Shown here one piece after another: positions 32,001 through 40,738 of a stretch of DNA of 64,000 nucleotides. The stretch is from Alphaproteobacteria bacterium (GTDB taxonomy: Bacteria > Pseudomonadota > Alphaproteobacteria > RF32 > CAG-239): positions 30,736 to 94,735 of the forward strand of contig SUUZ01000003.1 of NCBI GenBank assembly GCA_015062235.1, given 5' to 3'. Each line of letters begins with the position of its first letter. Position 1 is the stretch's first letter. The position numbers were made by a program, and so were the translations under genes. The notes beneath the pieces are model-generated. The model did no database searches and was not told the DNA's origin. It saw nothing but the letters and a program-made list of their open reading frames with translations.

Positions 32001-33198
32001 CCTTAAGTTTAAAATTGGTATCACCAGGCAACATAACGCTCAAATTGTCAACAGACAGTGTATCATTATCAAAGGAAAATGATGTCTCTAAATTTTTCAA
32101 ACCCTGTCCATCAATTGAAGATCTAACTGCTTTTATGTCAGCCGTCAAATTAATCGGATAATCTGGTGCGTACGCTTCCTCAACATATTTACGAACAAAT
32201 CCCCTAACAAACCCAGCTAACGGATCCAAATTTAAATCAGCAAAATCAAAGTTCGTAGTAATATCCCATACTTCCGTATCATCAAGAGGAATCTGTATAT
32301 TACCAGCTCCTTGTGTATCACCATATTTTACAACAATATTAGATAAATTAGCATTTTGAGAATTAAGAGCCAAATCAAATCCTAACGCTAAAGGCTCATT
32401 ATATTCTGCTGACATTTTTAAAGATGGCCAATTATCATTAATAAACCCACTCAATTTTTGTGTTTCAACAATAACATTGCCATTCAAAACTCTATTAATA
32501 AGATGAAATGAACCATCAAACCTAATATAACTATCTGATTTAGGATGAGTAACCACAGCATTTAATGTTGTCGCATAACTTTCTGATAACTTCCCCAATG
32601 TTATCGCAAAACCTTGAGGTGTATTTCCTTTTAAATAATTACCCTCAATCCTAAAAGGACCAAAAATACTTTGAGCTGAAACTTCTCCACTCAAATTAGT
32701 TAATTTAAAACTAATCCCTGCCTCTTGAGCTTCAAAATTAACTTCCGCATTTTGCAAAGAGACACTATTAAGCACCATTTTAGTATCTTCCATCATTTGA
32801 CGTTGATCAGGACTTAAATCACCTTGCCAATTAATACCTCCTTTATCCCAATCAACATTAATAATGACACCATCAAGTACCATCCTCTTTACATCAAATT
32901 CACCTTTCAACAATGGCATTAAAGACATTTCTACCATTACATTCTTAATATCTAATAATGGTTTTTCTCCCACCTCATCTGAATTATAAACTTTTGCATT
33001 AATTGCTTTCAAATATGGAGTGGGGAAAACCTCAAAACTAACTCTACCATCAAAACTAATGTGCTTACCTGTTAAATCATAAAACTGTTTAGATATCCGC
33101 TCTTTATGCTGATTCCAATCTATTGTCATAATATACAAAGCCGCTCCCGCTATCGCCAGAACCAACAAAATCACTATACCCCAAACAATCTTTCTCAC
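29080..33198 (-). CDS. very large AsmA-family envelope protein with C-terminal coiled coil
   Basis: 1372 residues. An N-terminal membrane anchor (about residues 3-27, IVWGIVILLVLAIAGAALYI) is followed by the AsmA N-domain (FYDLTGKHISFDGRVSFEVFP; LLDIKNVMVEMSLMPLLKGE), long beta-rich repeats, and an AsmA-like C-terminal part near residues 890-1000 (GKGEFKATTTEVGGINLQAI; LSGRVIVDSGNYSLADVSL). Such proteins are thought to form periplasm-spanning lipid conduits. Unusually, from about residue 1025 to the end there are some 350 highly charged, helical residues (KEEQREAAKEAEIEAEKNY and similar), predicted as coiled coil, which typical AsmA members lack. Monocistronic; divergent from the cdd operon. 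Confidence 0.85.
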   Translation of the reverse strand: MRKIVWGIVILLVLAIAGAALYIMTIDWNQHKERISKQFYDLTGKHISFDGRVSFEVFPTPYLKAINAKVYNSDEVGEKPLLDIKNVMVEMSLMPLLKGEFDVKRMVLDGVIINVDWDKGGINWQGDLSPDQRQMMEDTKMVLNSVSLQNAEVNFEAQEAGISFKLTNLSGEVSAQSIFGPFRIEGNYLKGNTPQGFAITLGKLSESYATTLNAVVTHPKSDSYIRFDGSFHLINRVLNGNVIVETQKLSGFINDNWPSLKMSAEYNEPLALGFDLALNSQNANLSNIVVKYGDTQGAGNIQIPLDDTEVWDITTNFDFADLNLDPLAGFVRGFVRKYVEEAYAPDYPINLTADIKAVRSSIDGQGLKNLETSFSFDNDTLSVDNLSVMLPGDTNFKLKGSVYPYNDEVYYQAETTLNATDLMKTLRWLNLEPKANAASVYKKMLLTAKIAGNFDRFQLSPIKVSLDKSTLSGEVGVILGERKDIMLVLTADTINFDNYISSLPEEEKSKTWAQRMAYRFSKLGILNDFDMVLNAKADLVIYESMPFEKVDFKGNILKGKMDIEYCNIEKVANTYVGLKGSVAGFGNIPQMDNLQYDIKSDDVISLINKLELKVPNLDYKKFSKFSINGAINGSSDDFATNMVFDIGSMNASYKGRVHKLNDNLEFDGELDVKHPDLSRLLQNIKAKYEPASSNLGLFRFKSKIVGNDKNMDFSNLNVNVGYTALSGSASYEDSGERPSIIGNFKVNKLELDKYLAKAKTDFQIRGEEAPALVSFLDKPFWATNKIDYSPYIGINMKADVKVDELSVGRHLFKDADFGVSLVNGVVEIGSFAAVYKNTPMTGALTLHMIGEPSISANVNMPEANMTDFSIGGKTYNLKGGKFSTRFDFNSKADSLKSFVSSLKGKGEFKATTTEVGGINLQAIYDDLIKREKKDGLSEFVKNNVESGKTLIDKLSGRVIVDSGNYSLADVSLGNVNSEIKAYGEGNIDDWTMNVVFNVKYNEPKYLPEFSFSLKNGMDNPNVDVNVSSLFKMYQAKEEQREAAKEAEIEAEKNYWTNLYDEQKKIADDLVKSTRNNLEKEIESKEQIAFSEDSVNKYNLLKQELAAILAALVETFNSVDIVKIDNEVINKLKGANNIALQEIEICTGKVSEIYLNDLKKQGEAEYNRVVDIHNQFKQDVFMFNSLNDKYRERLASIITTYSLDTDPEVSLLKEQIDSKIEKLENINNDVEKHQKLVMGEDADAKIYEQRNQDLNFSYEQIKNGRDILKQDIDIFKKMVDSKILAAEEEYNTKIEDEENRRRVEENTGSISIKKTGKTLTVVRDLEEIKNAEQEISSEEVRVLDFSREKLNIQKQEEVSNENIIKKGRIIRAN

Positions 33199-33254
33199 TT
33201 TTTAGTCCTCAAATAAAAAAGAATTTTACTTATTGCATTACTAGCAAATAATCT

Positions 33255-33283
33255 TTGCTTTTATACTATTCTCACTCTATTAT
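33255..33283 (+). promoter_or_regulatory. promoter of the nucleoside-catabolism operon
   Basis: TTGCTT (33255-33260), 17-base spacer, TATTAT (33278-33283), 46 bases before the cdd start. Confidence 0.55.
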
Positions 33284-33329
33284 AGGGTATAAAATTAAAA
33301 AAACATTTAATTTATAAGGGTTATAGACA

Positions 33330-33719
33330 ATGAATAATATAGATAAACTCTTTAAATTAGCGCAAGAAGCTGCTTCAAACGCTTACGCTCCGTATTCAAA
33401 TTTTAAGGTGGGTAGTGCAATACTGAGCCATTCAGGGCATTTTTATGTCGGATGCAATGTTGAAAACATCGCATATCCTAATGGTTCATGTGCAGAAGCA
33501 GGTGCTATTGCATCGATGATTGCTAACGGTGACAAACAAATAAAATCCTTATTAATCTACGCAGATTCTCAAACACTAATAACTCCGTGTGGTGCCTGCC
33601 GTCAACGTATATCTGAATTTGCCAATAAAGATACCATTATATATCTTGCTAATTCGAAAGGCGTCCAGAAAAAATATACCGCCAATGAATTACTCCCTAA
33701 TAATTTTAAGGAATTTTAA
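33330..33719 (+). CDS. cdd: cytidine deaminase
   Basis: Deaminates cytidine and deoxycytidine to (deoxy)uridine; homotetrameric zinc enzyme of 129 residues. Zinc and catalytic residues are visible: NGSCAEAGAI (ligand C54, proton-shuttle E56) and TPCGACRQ (C87, C90), plus the substrate loop NFKVGSAIL and GCNVENIAYP. First gene of a tight cdd-punA-deoC-deoA operon (3-base gap to punA) that strips bases from salvaged nucleosides. Confidence 0.97.
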   Translation: MNNIDKLFKLAQEAASNAYAPYSNFKVGSAILSHSGHFYVGCNVENIAYPNGSCAEAGAIASMIANGDKQIKSLLIYADSQTLITPCGACRQRISEFANKDTIIYLANSKGVQKKYTANELLPNNFKEF

Positions 33720-33722
33720 TCA

Positions 33723-34538
33723 ATGACAGAACTTTGTTATTCTTTTGCAGAACAAATAAAAAAACATATTTCTGATTTTGAACCCGAAGTTGCTATGATT
33801 TTAGGATCTGGTCTTGGAAGTCTTGCTGAACAGATATCTAATCCCATAATTATAAAATATAGCGAAATAAAAAACTTCCCTCAAAGTAGTGTCTCTGGAC
33901 ACAAAGGACAATTTGTTTGTGGAACACTACAAAACAAAAAAGTCATCTGTATGCAAGGGCGCATTCACCTATATGAAGGACATCAACCACAAATTATATG
34001 CCAAATAATCAAAACATTTAAATTATTAGGCGTAAAAAAACTCTTCGTTACTAACGCTGCTGGTTCTTTAACCACCAAAATACAAGCAGGTTCTATAATG
34101 TTAATAACTGATCATATAAACATGAGTTTTAATAATCCTCTCATTGGTCCTAACGATGATAATTTTGGCCCCAGATTTCCAGATATGAGTAACGCCTATT
34201 CTTTAAATTTACAAGAAATTGCAAAGCAAACGGCTTCAGAACTTAATATTCCTCTTTCTCAAGGTGTGTATCTCATGGTTTCTGGACCAAATTTTGAAAC
34301 TGCCGCTGAAGTTAAAGCGTTCGGTATTCTAGGAGCTAGTGCTGTTGGAATGTCTACCGTACCAGAAGTAATATCTGCAAATTATGTAGGGATTGAAACT
34401 ATCGGTTTTTCAGTCATTACTAACCTTGGAACAGGTCTTCAAAAAAACACTCAATCTCACACAGAAACTTTAGCTATGGCAAATAAAGCCACTCAAAACC
34501 TTAGTATCTTACTAAAACATATTTTTGAAAGGATTTAA
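33723..34538 (+). CDS. punA: purine-nucleoside phosphorylase (trimeric, PNP-I type)
   Basis: Phosphorolysis of purine (deoxy)ribonucleosides to base plus (deoxy)ribose-1-phosphate. 271 residues with the trimeric-PNP signatures: phosphate-binding GSGLGSLAEQ, SVSGHKGQFVCG, MQGRIHLYEGHQ, VTNAAGSL, GPNFETAAEVKAF and GMSTVPEVI. The Asn of the base-binding site (VITNLGTGLQ) is present, as in 6-oxopurine-specific enzymes. Five bases separate its stop from the chosen deoC start. Confidence 0.95.
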   Translation: MTELCYSFAEQIKKHISDFEPEVAMILGSGLGSLAEQISNPIIIKYSEIKNFPQSSVSGHKGQFVCGTLQNKKVICMQGRIHLYEGHQPQIICQIIKTFKLLGVKKLFVTNAAGSLTTKIQAGSIMLITDHINMSFNNPLIGPNDDNFGPRFPDMSNAYSLNLQEIAKQTASELNIPLSQGVYLMVSGPNFETAAEVKAFGILGASAVGMSTVPEVISANYVGIETIGFSVITNLGTGLQKNTQSHTETLAMANKATQNLSILLKHIFERI

Positions 34539-34542
34539 GTTT

Positions 34543-35274
34543 ATGGATGACATTTCTGCAGCAAAAATACTAATAAATTCCCTTGATTTAACATCCCTTA
34601 ATACAACAGATGATGATAACAGCATTAAAACTCTTTGCCAAAAAGCTTTTACCCCTTACGGCAATACCGCTTCTGTATGTATATATCCTCAGTTCATTCA
34701 CTACGCAAAAACAATATTACCTAAGGATTTCAAAATTGCGACAGTAATTAACTTCCCTACAGGAGATCCCAACATACAGCTTATGCAAAAAGAAATATCT
34801 GCAGCCATAAAATTTGGAGCTGATGAACTCGATGTCGTGTTACCATATCGTTCTTTATTAGATGGAAACATCAGCTTTTGCCAAGAATATCTTATAGAGG
34901 CTCGCAAAACAAGTTCAAATAAAACCCTTAAAATAATAATTGAAAGTGGTGAACTAAAAAAAATAGAGCTCATAAAATTGGCAACAAAACTATGTATTGA
35001 CGCCAATGCTGATTTTGTTAAAACATCTACTGGCAAAACTGATATTTCAGCCACTCCAGAGGCTGCAAATGCTATTTTGGAAACAATTGCTCAAAGTAAT
35101 AAAAACGTAGGATTTAAAGCTTCTGGAGGTATAAAGACTTTTGAAGATGCTAAAAAATATCTAACTCTGTGCCAATCAATTATGGGAGCCAATTGGGTTA
35201 ATTTATCTCATTTTAGACTTGGTGCCAGTTCTGTTCTAACAAACCTATTAAATAAAATTAAACAAGGATATTAA
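34543..35274 (+). CDS. deoC: deoxyribose-phosphate aldolase
   Basis: Class I aldolase splitting 2-deoxyribose-5-phosphate into acetaldehyde and glyceraldehyde-3-phosphate. 243 residues, TIM barrel. Key segments: ATVINFPTGD, GADELDVVLPY, IIESGELK, the Schiff-base lysine in DFVKTSTGK, and GFKASGGIKTFEDAKKYL with the second active-site lysine. The frame extends to 34525 within punA, but AAGGA nine bases before the ATG at 34543 supports this start. Third gene of the operon. Confidence 0.96.
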   Translation: MDDISAAKILINSLDLTSLNTTDDDNSIKTLCQKAFTPYGNTASVCIYPQFIHYAKTILPKDFKIATVINFPTGDPNIQLMQKEISAAIKFGADELDVVLPYRSLLDGNISFCQEYLIEARKTSSNKTLKIIIESGELKKIELIKLATKLCIDANADFVKTSTGKTDISATPEAANAILETIAQSNKNVGFKASGGIKTFEDAKKYLTLCQSIMGANWVNLSHFRLGASSVLTNLLNKIKQGY

Positions 35275-35275
35275 T

Positions 35276-36586
35276 ATGCTTCCTCAAGAAATAATTCGTA
35301 AAAAACGTAATAAACAATCTTTAACAACCGATGAAATTAATGATTTCATAAACGGAATTACTAATAATTCTATCGTTGATGCCCAAACAGCTGCTTTAAC
35401 TATGGCTATCTTTCTAAATGGAATGACTAAAGAAGAAACTACAGCCTTAACGCTTGCAATGCGCGATTCTGGAGACGTTCTAAGCTGGAAAGATATTAAT
35501 GGTCCAATTGTAGACAAACATTCATCTGGAGGAGTTGGAGATAAGATAAGTCTAATGCTCGCCCCTATGATTGCTGCTTGTGGTGGATATGTACCTATGA
35601 TATCTGGTCGAGGTTTAGGACATACTGGTGGAACACTGGATAAATTTGATTCAATACCTGGTTATCAAACACAACCATCCAATGATTTATTTAGAGACAC
35701 TGTAAAAAATATAGGATGCGCTATAATTGGGCAAACAGGCAATCTTGCTCCTGCTGATAAAAAAATCTACTCAATCAGAGATGTTTGTGCAACCGTTGAG
35801 TCTATTGATTTAATAACAGCATCTATTTTATCAAAAAAATTAGCTGCAGGATTAGATTGCTTAGTCATGGACTTAAAATGTGGCAACGGAGCTTTTATGG
35901 ATTCCCTTGAAAGAGCTGAGGAACTTGCCTCATCAATTGTTCGTGTTGCTAATACTGCTAACACCAAAACTAATGCTGTAATTACAGATATGAATCAAGT
36001 ACTTGGTTACAATGTTGGTAATGCTTTAGAAGTAGCAGAAGCAGTTGACTACCTAAAAGGTATTAATGTTGATACCCGCTTACATGAAATAAATCTTGAA
36101 TTATGTGGTGAACTCTTAGTATCTGCTAAACTTGCTAGTGACTTAGGTGAGGCAAAAACTAAACTACAACAATCACTAGACAATGGCTCAGCTCTTGAAA
36201 AATTCTCCCAAATGGTAGCTTATCTTGGAGGACCTAGTGATTTTTGTGAGAATGTCTGGAAATACTTGCCAAGAGCAAAAATTATAAAACCTGTATACAG
36301 TAACATTAATGGATATGTATCAAGTATGAATACCCGAGGTATTGGTTTAAGCATAATTGAAATGAATGGTGGCCGTATTACTCCTGAACAAAAACTAGAT
36401 TATGCAACGGGATATTCTGATTTTTGTCAGATTGGCGATTTTGTAGACCCCAAAAAACCTTTAGCAATAATTCATGCCCAAACAGAAGAACAATACCAAC
36501 AATCTGCTGAAAATATAAAAAAACTAATAACCATCAGCGACAAAAAGCCAGCGCCATCTCGCTGTATTATAAAAAAAATATCCTAA
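35276..36586 (+). CDS. deoA: thymidine phosphorylase
   Basis: Pyrimidine-nucleoside phosphorylase (thymidine to thymine plus deoxyribose-1-phosphate). 436 residues: N-terminal helical domain (QEIIRKKRNKQSLTTDEIN), the phosphate/active-site segment DKHSSGGVGDK and SGRGLGHTGGTLDKFDSIPG, IYSIRDVCATVESIDLI, the DLKCGNGAFM segment, and a C-terminal domain with NGGR and a YATGYSDFCQIGD region. The two-residue gap to deoC and an ACAAGGA ribosome site indicate coupling. Last gene before a strong terminator. Confidence 0.96.
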   Translation: MLPQEIIRKKRNKQSLTTDEINDFINGITNNSIVDAQTAALTMAIFLNGMTKEETTALTLAMRDSGDVLSWKDINGPIVDKHSSGGVGDKISLMLAPMIAACGGYVPMISGRGLGHTGGTLDKFDSIPGYQTQPSNDLFRDTVKNIGCAIIGQTGNLAPADKKIYSIRDVCATVESIDLITASILSKKLAAGLDCLVMDLKCGNGAFMDSLERAEELASSIVRVANTANTKTNAVITDMNQVLGYNVGNALEVAEAVDYLKGINVDTRLHEINLELCGELLVSAKLASDLGEAKTKLQQSLDNGSALEKFSQMVAYLGGPSDFCENVWKYLPRAKIIKPVYSNINGYVSSMNTRGIGLSIIEMNGGRITPEQKLDYATGYSDFCQIGDFVDPKKPLAIIHAQTEEQYQQSAENIKKLITISDKKPAPSRCIIKKIS

Positions 36587-36589
36587 CAT

Positions 36590-36617
36590 GAAAGAGCGGT
36601 AAAATTACCGCTCTTTC
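36590..36617. terminator. bidirectional terminator between deoA and tolB
   Basis: Thirteen-base perfect stem gaaagagcggtaa / ttaccgctctttc with a two-base centre, A/T-rich flanks both sides; convergent genes deoA and tolB end on either side. Confidence 0.9.
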
Positions 36618-36630
36618 ATTATATATTATT

Positions 36631-37947
36631 TCAAGGAAGTAGCGGAGACCATGCTGGATCAGAACCATCTGCTGGTGTTATAATTTGTCTTTCATTATAA
36701 CCAGTTAAATCAATAGAATATAATTTAACTGGAGGTGTAGAGCGCCCTTTTCCTTTATCTTGACGAAAATACATTAAAACACGACCATTAGGCGACCAAG
36801 TTGGTCCTTCAACCAAATATCCCGAAGCCAATACTCTCTCTCCTGTTCCATCTGGATACATAACTCCAACATAAAATTGCCCCCCTGCCATTTTAGTAAA
36901 GGCAATATAATCTCCTCGAGGAGACCATACTGGTGTTGCATAACGCCCATTACCAAAACTAATACGTCTTACATTAGAACCATCAGCATCCATAACATAA
37001 AGCTGTTGATTACCACCTCTATCAGAATTAAAAACAATCTGACTTCCATCTGGTGAATAGCTAGGACTTGTATCAATAGCTCTTCCGTATGTAATTTGAC
37101 GACTTTTACGCGTCTTTAAATCCATTTCATAAATATTAGTTTTACCTCCTGATGCATAGGATAATAAAACCTTGGAACTATCTGGAGAAAATCGCGGAGC
37201 AAACGTCATACCAGGAAAATTACCTAACAGCATTTGATCACCACTCTCTATATCTAAAATATAAACTCTTGGTGTATTTCCAGCATAAGACATATAGGTT
37301 ATTTTTTGCAAATTCGGGGAAAATCTTGGTGTTAAAGCCATTGCTGCTCCATTGGTTAAAAATTTATGATTTTCACCATCTTGATCCATTATTGCCAAAC
37401 GTTTAATTCTTTTTGTAGCAGGACCAGATTCTGAAACATATACAATTCTTGTATCAAAATATCCCTTTTCTCCTGTTAACCTTTCATAAATAGCATCTGC
37501 AATTACATGAGCAATACGACGCCAATTATCTTTAGTTGTTGTAAAAGATTGTCCAGTCATCTGATTCTCAGCAAACACATCCCACAACCTAAATGAAACC
37601 TTAATATTATTTGCATCAACTTCTTCTATTTGACTTTGTATTAAGGCTTGAGCTTTAATTGCTTTCCAATCTAAAAATTCAGGTTCCTGACTCATTGATG
37701 AAAATTCTTGAATATAACTATCTTTATCAACAATTTCAAACAAACCCGAACGCTCTAAATCTGCTTTTATTACTTCTAAAATTTTCTTACCTTGTTGTCC
37801 TACAAAAAAGCCATCATGAATCATCTCAGGTAAAGCTACAGGCATTGGATCTCTCATTGCTCCACTAACATCAATAGCCAACTCCGCTTGAACAGAAAAA
37901 GCCATAAATAAAGCAATTAACAAACTAAAACTAAAACGAAAATTCAT
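36631..37947 (-). CDS. tolB: Tol-Pal system protein TolB
   Basis: Periplasmic protein that links Pal and the inner-membrane Tol complex to keep the outer membrane constricted during division. 438 residues: signal peptide ([21 protein letters not shown]), N-terminal alpha/beta domain ([21 protein letters not shown]), and a six-bladed propeller with repeated PD-type motifs ([55 protein letters not shown]). tolQRA and pal are not adjacent, unlike the usual cluster, and it is transcribed alone. Confidence 0.96.
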   Translation of the reverse strand: MNFRFSFSLLIALFMAFSVQAELAIDVSGAMRDPMPVALPEMIHDGFFVGQQGKKILEVIKADLERSGLFEIVDKDSYIQEFSSMSQEPEFLDWKAIKAQALIQSQIEEVDANNIKVSFRLWDVFAENQMTGQSFTTTKDNWRRIAHVIADAIYERLTGEKGYFDTRIVYVSESGPATKRIKRLAIMDQDGENHKFLTNGAAMALTPRFSPNLQKITYMSYAGNTPRVYILDIESGDQMLLGNFPGMTFAPRFSPDSSKVLLSYASGGKTNIYEMDLKTRKSRQITYGRAIDTSPSYSPDGSQIVFNSDRGGNQQLYVMDADGSNVRRISFGNGRYATPVWSPRGDYIAFTKMAGGQFYVGVMYPDGTGERVLASGYLVEGPTWSPNGRVLMYFRQDKGKGRSTPPVKLYSIDLTGYNERQIITPADGSDPAWSPLLP

Positions 37948-37999
37948 AAAATTAATCCTCTAACATCAAAAATATTAATACGGATTTTAATATGTTTTT

Positions 38000-38070
38000 C
38001 TTAAAAATCAATTAGCACTCCAAAAAAAAGTGATATAACCTCTAGGTTATATCACTTAAAAATCAATTAG
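38000..38070. repeat. 16-bp direct repeat pair around a terminator
   Basis: cttaaaaatcaattag occurs at 38000-38015 and again, identical, at 38055-38070, where it includes the stop codon of the 80-aa gene. The 55-base period holds one complete hairpin terminator, suggesting a local tandem duplication of the gene's 3' end or an inserted terminator unit. Confidence 0.6.
38028..38057 (-). terminator. terminator of the 80-aa membrane-anchored protein gene
   Basis: Fourteen-base perfect stem aagtgatataacct / aggttatatcactt, two-base centre, eight T residues following on the minus strand. It is enclosed by a 16-bp direct repeat (38000-38015, 38055-38070). Confidence 0.85.
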
Positions 38071-38309
38071 TCTCCCAGTTTATTACAGAGATATTCACTA
38101 AACTCTTTATCGTCCAAAGAAGCTAAGTACCTAATCTCTCGACCAAGAGCTCCTTCTAAAAAAGCATCTACTCTAATTTCATCATAGTCACTCAGAATTT
38201 TAGTAGCTCTTAGCTTGATTTTTTCTCTTAATCGTTCATGTTGATAATGAATAGTTTCAGTCAACAAAATGCCTACAAAAAAACAAATAAATACAAATAA
38301 AATCTTCAT
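38067..38309 (-). CDS. small hypothetical protein with N-terminal membrane anchor
   Basis: 80 residues. A hydrophobic N-terminus (MKILFVFICFFVGILLTETI) could be a signal anchor; the rest is charged and helical (YQHERLREKIKLRATKILSDY; EGALGREIRYLASLDDKEFSEYL). No family recognised. It has its own strong terminator, which argues that it is a real transcript, and lies between tolB and ruvX, facing away from ruvX. Confidence 0.6.
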   Translation of the reverse strand: MKILFVFICFFVGILLTETIHYQHERLREKIKLRATKILSDYDEIRVDAFLEGALGREIRYLASLDDKEFSEYLCNKLGD

Positions 38310-38420
38310 AATATAATATTTTTAAAATTACAGTGTTCGCAAGCTATCAATTAAAAACCACTTTGTCAATAAAGATCAACATCTTGACTTTTTTTTCTTT
38401 TATTATAGTCTCATAAAGCT

Positions 38421-38879
38421 ATGAACATAAAAGAATTTAAATTACAATTACCACGTAATCGTGCAATTATGGCCTTTGACTATGGAGAAAAAAGGCTAGG
38501 TGTTGCTGTTTCTGACCTATTATTAATGACAGCCAACCCAATTACTATAATTCAGCGTAGCAATATACATCGCGATATAAAACAAATAAAACAAATTATA
38601 ACAAATAAAGAAGTAGGAGCAATTGTTTATGGTCTTCCTCTGCAGATGGATGGAACAGAGGGTAAAACAGCATCTATTGTTCGTGAATTTGCTGATACAA
38701 TAAATAAAGAAATCAATCTACCTTATATATTCTGGGATGAACGTCTATCATCACGCGCCGTTGAAACTTTCTTAATCAAAGAAATAGACCTATCTCGCTC
38801 TAAACGCAAACAAACCCTTGATGCCTCTGCTGCCGCTTACATTTTACAAGGAGTATTAGATGCATTACAATATGCATAA
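38421..38879 (+). CDS. ruvX: RuvX/YqgF family Holliday-junction-resolvase-like protein
   Basis: RNase H-fold nuclease implicated in 16S rRNA 5' processing and/or junction resolution. 152 residues with the family motifs: MAFDYGEKRLGVAVSD (first Asp), VYGLPLQMDGTEGK, WDERLSS (Glu), and KQTLDASAAAYILQGVLD (last Asp). All acidic catalytic positions are present. The 3' end overlaps the convergent amidase gene by 43 bases, and that overlap encodes its conserved C-terminus. Confidence 0.95.
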   Translation: MNIKEFKLQLPRNRAIMAFDYGEKRLGVAVSDLLLMTANPITIIQRSNIHRDIKQIKQIITNKEVGAIVYGLPLQMDGTEGKTASIVREFADTINKEINLPYIFWDERLSSRAVETFLIKEIDLSRSKRKQTLDASAAAYILQGVLDALQYA

Positions 38880-39568
38880 GCAACCGCTTTTAATATCTTT
38901 ATAAATCTACTATCAATCAACAAATCATCATCAGCTAAACATACATTTTTTTCAATTTGCCATACATCTTCTACAACACACACTCTTTCTGGATAAAAAT
39001 GCCTACAAAAAGCATACGCAGCTGCTTTTAAATTCTTAATATCATATCCTATGATATGCAATAATTTAGCAACATCATCTTCAAACATCTTATCTGCATC
39101 TCTAATATCATACCAAATACCAATTCCTTCATCAGCTAGCTCTTTCCAAAAAAATGCCTTTCCAGGATCTGCTTTTCTCGCTGGTGCTATATCACTATGC
39201 CCCACAATATTTTCCGATTTTATTTTATACTTATCAACCAAACTATGTAAAAGCTTAATTCCTGCTTCTTTTTGAGCATCACTAAAACAAAATTGCCCTA
39301 AATTTTTTGAACAAAATTCAATCCCTATTGAGCGTGAATTAATATCTTCCATATCTCGCCATCTAGAAATTCCTGCATGCCACGCCCATCTTTTTTGAGA
39401 TGTTAACTGCCAGATCTCTCCATCTTCTGCAATAATATAATGACAAGATACTTTAAATTGCTTAAAAACATCTACAGCCTCTTCTGGAGACATAGCTACA
39501 GAATGCAAAACGAGCATATCTATATCCAACTTTCTTTTTCCCCAAAAAGGCAACAAACATCTTTTCAT
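38837..39568 (-). CDS. N-acetylmuramoyl-L-alanine amidase (AmpD/AmiD-like, Amidase_2)
   Basis: 243 residues. The amidase-2 core shows the zinc ligands H22 (LVLHSVAM) and His in ENIVGHSDIAPARKADPG with the following Asp, plus the substrate loop RWAWHAGISRW and SIGIEFCSKN. There is no signal peptide, favouring a cytoplasmic AmpD-like role in recycling anhydro-muropeptides. The C-terminal 60 residues (DIKNLKAAAYAFCRHFYPE) resemble a small helical peptidoglycan-binding segment. Its start overlaps the djlA stop by four bases (ATGA), so both are coupled; its 3' end overlaps ruvX. Confidence 0.9.
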   Translation of the reverse strand: MKRCLLPFWGKRKLDIDMLVLHSVAMSPEEAVDVFKQFKVSCHYIIAEDGEIWQLTSQKRWAWHAGISRWRDMEDINSRSIGIEFCSKNLGQFCFSDAQKEAGIKLLHSLVDKYKIKSENIVGHSDIAPARKADPGKAFFWKELADEGIGIWYDIRDADKMFEDDVAKLLHIIGYDIKNLKAAAYAFCRHFYPERVCVVEDVWQIEKNVCLADDDLLIDSRFIKILKAVAYAYCNASNTPCKM

Positions 39569-40731
39569 TTTTTATTCTTAGCCCTCATAATTTCTTGATA
39601 AGCTAAATTAATCTCAGCCATTCTTTCCGTTGCGATTTTAATTTCTTCCGAAGAAGCTTCAGTTAATTTATCTGGGTGATAAATGACTATTAACTTCTTC
39701 CATTTATCCTTTATTTCTGTTATATTAGCATCATATGGAACACCCAAAATATCATAAAATTTAGCTAATTTACTATCTATAGGTTTAGGTGTAAACAAAC
39801 GTTTCATTTTGGCAAAAATTCTTTGATCTAAATTAATAATTTTTGCTACTCTTGTTAGTACCCTAATTTCTTCTCTAGTAATATTTTCATCAGCTTTTGC
39901 TATTCTAAATAAATTTTCAATAGATATCTCTTTTAATCCATCATTAAATCTTGTTAAATGCTCTAGCTTCTCAGCATATTTATCAACACCAAATCTATGA
40001 TTTTGCTTATCTTCAAAAATATCCATAATCCAAGATTTCTGTTCTGGTTTTACAGCAAAAACCTGACAAAACACCTTCTTTTCCTTAGCCGTTACCTTAC
40101 CATCAGCTTCAACAACCAACGCAGCCAATGCTGCCATAACCTCTAAATATTGTCTATGTTCACCAACTTGAGCATCTCTCCACAATTTTAACGGATTAAT
40201 TTTTTGCCAATACCCTTGTAAAACACTAAATGGAATAAGCTTAGCACCTTCCAATCGCCTAAAATCCATAATAAAACCCAAAATAAGACCAATAAATATC
40301 AACACAGGACTCCGCAAAACAAATCCTATAATTGCCCCCATTATCTTACCCCAATTATTATCAAAAAAATGATCAGTATTTTTCTTAACCTTACGAATTT
40401 TTAAATTGGAGGGCATATCAAAAATTACTTGTCCCATTATAAATAATAACACAAAACCCCAAAATCCAAATAAGATACTACCAATAACTAATCCCCATAT
40501 TTTACCCCAAATATTTCCATCAAGACGATTATAATAACGATAATATTTATATGGTAACTTAACTCTGATTATATCATCTAAATGACTAATATATTTTTCA
40601 ATTTTCCTAATCGCATATGTCTTATCAATAAACATATGCCCTAAAAACAAACCAATAAAAAAACCATCCGCTCCAAATAGTTTAAGTCCAAATAATGCTA
40701 AAGTTAATTTACCGAGAGGTGACATATTCAA
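39565..40731 (-). CDS. djlA: DjlA-like membrane-anchored J-domain co-chaperone with TerB-like domain
   Basis: 388 residues. The N-terminal half has several hydrophobic segments and Gly-rich turns (FGADGFFIGLFLGHMF; GKIWGLVIGSILFGFWGFVLLF; GKIMGAIIGFVLRSPVLIFIG), longer than the single anchor of E. coli DjlA. A TerB-like acidic helical domain follows (about 195-300: EVMAALAALVVEADGKVTAKE; RIAKADENITREEIRVL), then a C-terminal J domain (YDILGVPYDANITEIKDKWK) with an intact HPD (YHPDKL) to stimulate DnaK. Gene order pyk-deoB-pgeF-djlA-amidase suggests one operon. The symbol is by architecture. Confidence 0.85.
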   Translation of the reverse strand: MNMSPLGKLTLALFGLKLFGADGFFIGLFLGHMFIDKTYAIRKIEKYISHLDDIIRVKLPYKYYRYYNRLDGNIWGKIWGLVIGSILFGFWGFVLLFIMGQVIFDMPSNLKIRKVKKNTDHFFDNNWGKIMGAIIGFVLRSPVLIFIGLILGFIMDFRRLEGAKLIPFSVLQGYWQKINPLKLWRDAQVGEHRQYLEVMAALAALVVEADGKVTAKEKKVFCQVFAVKPEQKSWIMDIFEDKQNHRFGVDKYAEKLEHLTRFNDGLKEISIENLFRIAKADENITREEIRVLTRVAKIINLDQRIFAKMKRLFTPKPIDSKLAKFYDILGVPYDANITEIKDKWKKLIVIYHPDKLTEASSEEIKIATERMAEINLAYQEIMRAKNKK

Positions 40732-40738
40732 AGTCCTT

